Of a stretch of 12,242 nt of DNA, positions 7,274 through 12,242 are shown one piece after another. The position numbers and the translations under genes were made by a program. The notes under the pieces were generated by a model, which worked only from the letters and a program-made list of their open reading frames with translations, was not told the origin of the DNA and did no database searches. The stretch covers positions 1 to 12,242 of the forward strand of contig JBOGFC010000160.1 in NCBI GenBank assembly GCA_050742155.1. Direction: 5' to 3'. The stretch's first letter is position 1; every line of letters begins with the position of its first letter. The DNA is from JBOGFC01 sp050742155. GTDB taxonomy: Bacteria > Actinomycetota > Acidimicrobiia > Spongiisociales > JALYHC01.

Positions 7274-9525
7274 CCACCATCCTCACCACACGGGTCCGGG
7301 GTGGGGTGGGGGAGTCGGTGACGCGTCCCGATGGTATCCCCAAGGTGAAAGGGGCCTTCGCCTTCTCCTCCGACTTCCAGGCCGAGGGCATGCTCTGGGG
7401 AGCCACGGCCCGCAGCCCTCACGCTCATGCCCGCATCGGCCGTCTCGACCCGGCGGCGGCCCGGGCCAAGCCGGGCGTGCACGCCGTGCTCACGATCGGA
7501 GACGTCCCGGGCCGGCGCCTCTTCGGCCTGGAGGAGCCAGATCAACCTGTGCTGGCCGATGAGACGGTTCGCTATTGGGGGGAGCCGGTGGCCATCGTGG
7601 CAGCCGATGATCCCGAGCTGGCGCGCCTCGCCGCCGGAAGCGTCCACGTCGACTACGAAGAGCTTCCTCCGGTCGTCGATCCCGAGGAGGCCGAGCGAGC
7701 GGGCGCGGTCCTGCGCCACCTCCGCATCCGCCGGGGTGACCAGGACGTGGGCGGCCAGGTGGTGGTGGAGGGCTACTACGAGGTGGGCATGCAGGATCAG
7801 GCCCCCCTGGGCACCGAGTCGGGCCTGGCCATCCCGGACGGAAAGGGGGGAGTCGACCTCTATGTCTCCACCCAGTGGCTGCACGTCGACCACCGGCAGC
7901 TGGTCGCCAGCCTGGCCGTGCAGGACCACCAGGTACGCATTCATCAGGCCGGGGTGGGTGGGGCCTTCGGAGCGCGGGAGGACCTCAGCCTGCAGGTGCA
8001 CCTCTGCCTGCTGGCGCTTTCCACGGGTCGGCCGGTCAAGATGGTCTACGGGCGGGAGGAGAGCTTCGTCGGCCACGTCCACCGCCACCCGGCCCGGATG
8101 TGGTACCGGCACGAGGCCGACCGGGAAGGGAACCTGGTGCGGGTGGCGGCCAAGGTGCTCCTCGACGGGGGAGCCTACACCTCCACCTCCAAGGCGGTGA
8201 TCGCCAACGCCGCCTACTTCGCGGTGGGCCCCTACCGCTGCCCGTCGGTGGCCGTCGATGGAGTGGCGGCCCGCACCAACAACCCGCCCTGCGGGGCGAT
8301 GCGTGGCTTCGGGGCCGTCCAGGCCTGCTTCGCCTACGAGGCGCAGATGGACCGCCTGGCCGCCGTGCTCCACCTCGATCCCTTGGAGCTACGGCTCCGC
8401 AATGCCCTCCGCTCGGGCGAGGCTCTCCCCACCTCCGGGCAGGCGATCGAGGGACCCCTGCCGGTGGAGGAGGTCATCCGCTCGGTGGCCGCCCTTCCCC
8501 TTCCCGATCCTCTCACCCTCCCCTCTCAGGGGAGGGACGGGGAGGGGGAAGCCGACCCCCGCCACCTACCGGGAGGTACCGGGCTCACCACCCCTTCTTC
8601 AGCGGTGCGGCGAGGGGTCGGCTATGCGGTGGGCTTCAAGAACCTCGCCTTCTCGGAAGGCTTCGACGACTACTCCGAGGCCCGGGTGGTGATCACCCCG
8701 TCCGGCGCCGAGGTGCACACGGCCGCCACCGAGGTGGGGCAAGGCCTGGTGACGATCGTCCAGCAGATCGCCCGCAGCGCCCTGGGCCTGGAGCAGGTAG
8801 CGGTGATCTTCGACGACACCTCCCAGATGGGCTCGGCCGGGTCGACCTCGGCCTCCCGCCAGACGCAGATGACGGGTGGGGCCGTGCTGGCCGCCGCCCT
8901 GGGCGCACGCCAGAAAGCACTGGCCAAAACGGGAGGCGATGACCTCACCGACGAGGGGATCACCAAGGACGGGACACTGATCATGACCCTCGACGAGCTG
9001 TGCGCCGAAGGGCCGATGGAGCACCACGAGCGCTTCCGCCACCCTCCCACCGAGGAGCCCAACCAAGAGGGCCAGGGACGGGTTCACGCCGGGTTCGCGG
9101 TGGCCGCTCACCGAGCGGTGGTCGATGTCGACTGCGAACTGGGCCTGGTGCGAGTAGTGCAGGTGGACACCGCCCAGGACGTGGGAAAGGCGATCAACCC
9201 GGCGGCGGTGCTGGGCCAGATCGAGGGAGGCATCATGCAGGGAGTGGGCCTGGCGGTCATGGAGGAGCTGGTGCTCACCGGCGGCAAGATCCTCAACCCG
9301 AGCTTCACCGACTACCTGCTGCCCACCTTTCTCGACGCCCCGGAGGTCGAGGCGGTCCTCATCGAGCAGGGGGATACCTGGGGACCCTTCGGGGCCAAGG
9401 GAGTCGGCGAGCCCCCCACCATCAGCTCCACCCCGGCGGTGGTAGCCGCCATCCGGGCCGCCACCGGGCGAGCGCTCCACAGAGTCCCGGTCCGCCCGCA
9501 GGACATCGTAGGGTTGGGCGGATGA
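7270..9525 (+). CDS. Xanthine dehydrogenase-type molybdenum-binding subunit
   Basis: A 751-residue catalytic subunit of the xanthine oxidase family, carrying molybdopterin cytosine dinucleotide or a related cofactor and hydroxylating a purine or other heterocycle. The small N-terminal domain (VGESVTRPDGIPKVKGAFAFSSDF) is followed by the large Mo-binding domain. Key spots are GGAFGARED with E237, CGAMRGFGAVQ with R345, TEVGQGLVTIVQQIA, the QMGSAGSTSASRQTQMTGG cofactor loop, and the catalytic base E714 in GVGEPP. TTG 7270 is the likely start: it overlaps the upstream TGA (TTGA) and has a GGGGAGG site 5 nt before it; GTG 7306 and 7318 are alternatives. The open frame continuing upstream to 6952 is not family sequence. 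Residues 416-426 are an in-frame repeat insertion. The stop overlaps the next gene (ATGA). Confidence 0.93.
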   Translation: MTTILTTRVRGGVGESVTRPDGIPKVKGAFAFSSDFQAEGMLWGATARSPHAHARIGRLDPAAARAKPGVHAVLTIGDVPGRRLFGLEEPDQPVLADETVRYWGEPVAIVAADDPELARLAAGSVHVDYEELPPVVDPEEAERAGAVLRHLRIRRGDQDVGGQVVVEGYYEVGMQDQAPLGTESGLAIPDGKGGVDLYVSTQWLHVDHRQLVASLAVQDHQVRIHQAGVGGAFGAREDLSLQVHLCLLALSTGRPVKMVYGREESFVGHVHRHPARMWYRHEADREGNLVRVAAKVLLDGGAYTSTSKAVIANAAYFAVGPYRCPSVAVDGVAARTNNPPCGAMRGFGAVQACFAYEAQMDRLAAVLHLDPLELRLRNALRSGEALPTSGQAIEGPLPVEEVIRSVAALPLPDPLTLPSQGRDGEGEADPRHLPGGTGLTTPSSAVRRGVGYAVGFKNLAFSEGFDDYSEARVVITPSGAEVHTAATEVGQGLVTIVQQIARSALGLEQVAVIFDDTSQMGSAGSTSASRQTQMTGGAVLAAALGARQKALAKTGGDDLTDEGITKDGTLIMTLDELCAEGPMEHHERFRHPPTEEPNQEGQGRVHAGFAVAAHRAVVDVDCELGLVRVVQVDTAQDVGKAINPAAVLGQIEGGIMQGVGLAVMEELVLTGGKILNPSFTDYLLPTFLDAPEVEAVLIEQGDTWGPFGAKGVGEPPTISSTPAVVAAIRAATGRALHRVPVRPQDIVGLGG
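8516..8548 (+). repeat. G-rich palindromic repeat, copy 4 (inside molybdenum subunit)
   Basis: CCCTCCCC, TCTCA, GGGGAGGG, then ACGGGGAGGGGG. The coding strand has G4-A-G3-AC-G4-A-G5 at 8529-8548. It is translated as LPSQGRDGEGE between VAALPLPDP and DPRHLPGGTG, a linker just before the conserved RRGVGYAVGFKNLAFSEG segment, and the frame is kept. Confidence 0.85.
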
Positions 9526-10076
9526 CCGAGGCTTCTGGCGCGCAACTATCGGGCTATGGCGCGAGAAATGCGCGCCAGGACGCCGGCGATGGCGGGCGCG
9601 AGCATCTCAGCTGGCAGGAGTTCGGCCGAGGAGCCCTCGAGCTGGCCCGCTCGATCCACGAGGACGGATATCGGCCGGACATCATCCTCTCCATCGCCCG
9701 GGGCGGGATGTTCGTGGCGGCCCAGCTCGCCTACGCCTTGGGGGTGAAGAACCTCCACCTGATCAACGTGGAGTACTACACGGGAGAGGGCATCCGCAAG
9801 GAGTTCCCGGTGATCCTGCCGCCCCCGCTCTCCATGGTCGACCTTTCCGACCGTCAGCTGCTCATCGCCGACGATGTCGCCGATACGGGCCACACCCTGG
9901 CCCTGGTCGAGAAGGTGTGCCGGGAGTCGGTGGCAGAGGTCCGCACGGCGGTCCTCTATGAGAAGCCGAGGAGCGTGGTGAGCTGCCACTACGTGTGGCG
10001 ACGCACCGACCGGTGGATCGTCTTCCCCTGGTCGAAGGACCCGCCCATCGGAGAAGGCTCGCCGGAGCAGACCTGA
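9522..10076 (+). CDS. Phosphoribosyltransferase, purine (hypoxanthine/xanthine/guanine) type
   Basis: A 184-residue type I phosphoribosyltransferase. The PRPP-binding loop LLIADDVADTGHTL (about residues 107-120) has the adjacent acidic pair and D-T-G-x-T signature. The upstream IILSIARGGMFVAAQLAYALGV segment is the conserved second strand and turn, and a flexible-loop region (INVEYYTGEGIRKEF) lies between them. Similar proteins are annotated as xanthine or hypoxanthine-guanine phosphoribosyltransferases, which convert a base plus PRPP to a nucleotide. The position after the oxidase subunits and near a purine importer fits salvage, competing with oxidation for the same bases. ATG 9522 overlaps the upstream TGA (ATGA). 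The first ~25 residues (Gly/Ala/Arg-rich) are an extension outside the family core, and their DNA holds a 10-bp inverted repeat. Confidence 0.85.
   Translation: MTEASGAQLSGYGARNARQDAGDGGREHLSWQEFGRGALELARSIHEDGYRPDIILSIARGGMFVAAQLAYALGVKNLHLINVEYYTGEGIRKEFPVILPPPLSMVDLSDRQLLIADDVADTGHTLALVEKVCRESVAEVRTAVLYEKPRSVVSCHYVWRRTDRWIVFPWSKDPPIGEGSPEQT
9535..9578. repeat. 10-bp inverted repeat in 5' end of phosphoribosyltransferase gene
   Basis: CTGGCGCGCA at 9535-9544 and its exact complement TGCGCGCCAG at 9569-9578, with a 24-nt spacer. It lies 10 nt after the oxidase stop and could fold as an mRNA stem near the coupled start or serve as a protein-binding site. Confidence 0.5.
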
Positions 10077-10077
10077 C

Positions 10078-11043
10078 ATGCGCTACGTCGAGGTCGGTGG
10101 AGTGCGAGTGTCGGTGATCGGCCTCGGGACCTGGCAGTTCGGCTCCGCCGAGTGGGGCTACGGTGAGAACTACGCCCAGTGGGAGGCCCTCCGCATCGCC
10201 GAACGGGCCTTGGAGCTGGGGATCAACCTCATCGACACGGCCGAGGTCTACGGAAACGGTCGCTCCGAGCTCATCGTAGGCGCCGCCACCCGTGGCCGGG
10301 GAGCCTTCCTGGCCACCAAGCTGATCTCCTTCTGGCCGGTGCCGCAGGTCATCGAGCGTCGCGCCTTGGCCAGTGCCGGCCGCCTGCAGACCGAGGCCAT
10401 CGACCTCTACCAGCTCCACTGGCCCACCTTCCACGTGCCGCTGGACATCACCATGCAAGGCCTGCGCCGGGTACAGCAGACCGGGCTGGTCCGGCAGGTC
10501 GGGGTCAGCAACTTCTCCCTTCGTCGCTGGCAGGCGGCCGAGCGCCGGCTGGGGGCGCCGCTGCTGAGCAATCAGGTCCAATACAACCTCGCCTCACGGG
10601 CTGCCGAGCGGGACCTGATTCCGTATGCGGCCTCGCATGACCGGGTGGTGATCGCCTACAGCCCCCTCGCCCAGGGTTTCCTCACCGGCAATTACGCGAG
10701 CGGGGCCCGTCCCGGTGGCCTCCGGGATTGGAACCCGGTCAATCCGCTCTCCTGGCGCGGGAACCGGCGTCGGGCGGCCGGCCTCGTCGAGGCACTTCGC
10801 CGGGTGGCCGGCGCGCACGGCGCCAGCCCTGCCCAGGTGGCCCTGGCCTGGGTGATCCGGTACGACAACGTGGCGGCCATCCCCGGGGCACGCACCCTGG
10901 CCCAGCTGGAAGAGAACGCCGCCGCCGCCGACCTGGTGCTGACCGAGGAGGAGCTGGCTCGGCTCGAAGAAGCCTCGCAGGGGTTCCGCCCTGCGCCGCG
11001 GGCGCTGGCGCTGCTGCAGATGCGCCGTCTGGGCCGGTCCTAG
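10078..11043 (+). CDS. Aldo/keto reductase
   Basis: A 321-residue cytosolic (beta/alpha)8 NAD(P)H-dependent oxidoreductase. The catalytic tetrad is complete: D53 and Y58 in IDTAEVYG, K81 in LATKL, H114 in YQLHWP. Further family marks are GVSNFSLRRW (142-151), SNQVQYNLASR (164-174), IAYSPLAQGFLTG (192-204), and the cofactor-binding ending IPGARTLAQLEENAAA. ATG 10078 follows the phosphoribosyltransferase stop by 1 nt, so it belongs to the same operon. The substrate cannot be told from the sequence; the family reduces many aldehydes and ketones. A role in handling purine-breakdown or sugar carbonyls is only a guess from position. Confidence 0.93.
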   Translation: MRYVEVGGVRVSVIGLGTWQFGSAEWGYGENYAQWEALRIAERALELGINLIDTAEVYGNGRSELIVGAATRGRGAFLATKLISFWPVPQVIERRALASAGRLQTEAIDLYQLHWPTFHVPLDITMQGLRRVQQTGLVRQVGVSNFSLRRWQAAERRLGAPLLSNQVQYNLASRAAERDLIPYAASHDRVVIAYSPLAQGFLTGNYASGARPGGLRDWNPVNPLSWRGNRRRAAGLVEALRRVAGAHGASPAQVALAWVIRYDNVAAIPGARTLAQLEENAAAADLVLTEEELARLEEASQGFRPAPRALALLQMRRLGRS

Positions 11044-11053
11044 GCGCCCCGGC

Positions 11054-11059
11054 TACCCT
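11054..11059 (+). promoter_or_regulatory. Possible -10 box of a leaderless promoter
   Basis: TACCCT lies 8 nt before GTG 11068 in the 24-nt gap after the aldo/keto reductase, and no Shine-Dalgarno is present before that GTG. The spacing suits transcription starting at or next to the start codon, a common arrangement in actinobacteria. No clear -35 is seen. Confidence 0.4.
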
Positions 11060-11067
11060 CCCCTTTC

Positions 11068-12084
11068 GTGCAGGCCTGGGTCATGCGCGAGGTCGGCGGA
11101 CCGGAGTCGTTCCGTCTCGAGGAGGTAGAGACGCCCGAGCCCGGTCCGCAAGAGGTCCGGGTCCGCCTCCGGAGTGCCGCCCTCAACCACCTCGACCTGT
11201 GGGTGTCGAGAGGCCTCCCCAAGCCGGAGCTGCCGCATGTGGCCGGAGCCGACGGGGCCGGGGTAGTGGATGCGGTCGGAGCGGGCGTGGATGAAGTGTC
11301 GGTCGGCGAGCAGGTGATCGTCAACCCGTCGGTGGCCTGTGGCCGCTGCCCGGCCTGCCTGGCCGGCCAGACACCCTTCTGCGAGTCTTACGGGATTCTG
11401 GGCGAGCACCGCTGGGGGACCCTGGCCGAGCAGGTGGTGGTCCCGGCGGCCAACGTGCTCCCCAAGCCCGCGCATCTGTCGTGGGAGGAGGCCGGAGCGT
11501 TCGGACTGACCACCGGGACCGCCTTCCGGATGCTCCGCCGCGCCCGCTTAAAGGCCGGGGAAGTCCTGCTGGTGGTGGGGGTCGGTGGGGGCGTGTCGAG
11601 TGCCGGGCTGCTGCTCGGCCTGGCGATGGGTGCCCGGGTATACGTGACGTCCACCCGACCCGAGAAGATCGAACGGGCCATCGAGCTCGGAGCAGCAGGG
11701 GGGTTCTCCTCCGCCGGCCAGTTCGCCCAGCAGCTCAAGGCAGAGATCCCCAAGGGGGCCGACGTGCTCCTCGAGAACGTGGGCCCGGCCACGTGGGAGC
11801 AGTCGCTGCGGTCGCTCGCCCCGGGAGGCCGGCTGGTGGTGTGTGGGGGCACCAGCGGGACGAAGGTAGAGGTTCACCTGCCCTCTCTCTTCTTCAAGCA
11901 GCTCGAGCTGATCGGCTCCACCATGTTCGACTACGCCGAGTTCGCCGACGTGGTCGGCCTGGTGGCCGGGGGCACCGTGCCCGTGCTGGTCGACGAGGTC
12001 TTCGATTTCCAGGACCTGCCGGCCGCCCTGGCGCGCCTGGACGTTGGAGATCAGTTCGGGAAAGTGGTCATCCGACACGGCTGA
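11068..12084 (+). CDS. Zinc-containing dehydrogenase / quinone oxidoreductase-like MDR protein
   Basis: A 338-residue medium-chain dehydrogenase/reductase. The N-terminal GroES-like domain (1 to about 130) holds the four-cysteine structural zinc site C91, C94, C97 and C105. The Rossmann domain has a glycine-rich nucleotide site, VVGVGGGVSSAG (169-180). The usual catalytic-zinc cysteine is replaced (LNHLDLWVSRG), and the later Gly-His-Glu motif reads AGADGAGVV, so catalytic zinc is probably absent, as in quinone/crotonyl reductase-like members. The reaction is therefore likely NAD(P)H-dependent enone or quinone reduction; the substrate is unknown. GTG 11068 is used because the family start MQAWVMREVGGPE aligns there. 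It is probably transcribed separately from the purine operon, 24 nt downstream. Confidence 0.9.
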   Translation: MQAWVMREVGGPESFRLEEVETPEPGPQEVRVRLRSAALNHLDLWVSRGLPKPELPHVAGADGAGVVDAVGAGVDEVSVGEQVIVNPSVACGRCPACLAGQTPFCESYGILGEHRWGTLAEQVVVPAANVLPKPAHLSWEEAGAFGLTTGTAFRMLRRARLKAGEVLLVVGVGGGVSSAGLLLGLAMGARVYVTSTRPEKIERAIELGAAGGFSSAGQFAQQLKAEIPKGADVLLENVGPATWEQSLRSLAPGGRLVVCGGTSGTKVEVHLPSLFFKQLELIGSTMFDYAEFADVVGLVAGGTVPVLVDEVFDFQDLPAALARLDVGDQFGKVVIRHG

Positions 12085-12090
12085 GGAATC

Positions 12091-12109
12091 CCGCCGGTAC
12101 GCTCGGCGG
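12091..12109 (+). terminator. Weak hairpin after dehydrogenase gene
   Basis: CCGCCG and CGGCGG flank a 7-nt loop, 6 nt after the dehydrogenase stop. Only TTGATCC follows, with no real U-tract, so it is at best a weak terminator before the tRNA gene. Confidence 0.35.
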
Positions 12110-12124
12110 TTGATCCAGCTGACG

Positions 12125-12130
12125 TATACT
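12125..12130 (+). promoter_or_regulatory. -10 box for tRNA-Asp
   Basis: TATACT, a good match to TATAAT, 13 nt before the first tRNA base. TTGATC at 12110-12115 is too close (9-nt spacer) to be a standard -35. Confidence 0.6.
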
Positions 12131-12143
12131 CGTCCGGCTCCAC

Positions 12144-12219
12144 GGGGGCGTGGCGCAGCCTGGTTCAGCGCGCCGGCCTGTCAAGCCGGAGGTCGCGGGT
12201 TCGAATCCCGTCGTCCCCG
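12144..12219 (+). tRNA. tRNA-Asp (anticodon GTC)
   Basis: A 76-nt cloverleaf. The acceptor stem GGGGGCG pairs with CGTCCCC (12212-12218) with one G-U. The D arm is GCGC...GCGC, the anticodon stem CCGGC/GCCGG has loop CTGTCAA and anticodon GTC at 12180-12182, and the T arm GCGGG/CCCGT has loop TTCGAAT. The discriminator base is G (12219), as expected for aspartate. CCA is not encoded and must be added by nucleotidyltransferase. The remaining bases to the window end hold nothing recognisable. Confidence 0.97.
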
Positions 12220-12242
12220 CTTCCCCTGGCCAAGAGCTCCCT

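Noticed and set aside
12220..12242. Attachment site at the 3' end of the tRNA gene
   Set aside because: Only 23 bp follow the tRNA and no duplicated tRNA end is seen in the window.

Overview
The window is very GC-rich and gene-dense. It has GTG and TTG starts, 4-bp stop/start overlaps, likely leaderless transcripts and a tRNA without an encoded CCA. The lipoprotein has a Thr/Gly/Ala-rich linker behind its lipobox. Together these suggest a high-GC actinobacterium, perhaps of the Acidimicrobiia type. That placement is an inference from style and gene content, not from a marker gene.

Layout. (1) 2-343 (+): C-terminal end of an amidohydrolase resembling 8-oxoguanine/guanine deaminases. (2) 347-987 (-): a VapBC toxin-antitoxin pair, wedged between the stop codons of its two neighbours and flanked by a 9-bp inverted repeat. 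(3) 1016-5849 (-): a BMP-family nucleoside/purine ABC importer, transcribed as binding lipoprotein, double-domain ATPase, permease 1, permease 2. (4) 5850-5981: divergent control region with nested dyads and a strong ribosome binding site. (5) 5982-11043 (+): a tight operon of three xanthine-dehydrogenase-type subunits (FAD, 2Fe-2S, Mo), a purine-type phosphoribosyltransferase and an aldo/keto reductase. (6) 11068-12084 (+): a quinone-oxidoreductase-like dehydrogenase, probably with its own leaderless promoter. (7) 12144-12219 (+): tRNA-Asp(GUC).

Regions 1 and 3-5 read as a purine uptake, salvage and oxidation cluster. The ABC importer would bring in nucleosides or bases. The phosphoribosyltransferase would return bases to nucleotides. 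The amidohydrolase and the molybdo-hydroxylase would deaminate and oxidise them toward xanthine or urate. The VapBC pair looks like a passenger.

The most unusual signal is a dispersed G/C-rich palindromic element of about 35 bp. It occurs in or at the ends of four genes (1-35, 3061-3175, 7237-7271, 8516-8548) and is translated in each. Each site carries four G-runs with loops of 1, 2 and 1 nt on the coding strand, a classic G-quadruplex pattern. At two cistron junctions it forms the C-terminal tail of the upstream protein. At one of these (7237-7271) it also appears to supply the Shine-Dalgarno and TTG start of the molybdenum subunit. The second structure worth a look is the divergent leader at 5875-5977, a possible three-way junction followed by a pyrimidine tract that could pair with the Shine-Dalgarno of the first oxidase gene. 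I found no CRISPR array, transposase, phage gene or recognisable new defence system.
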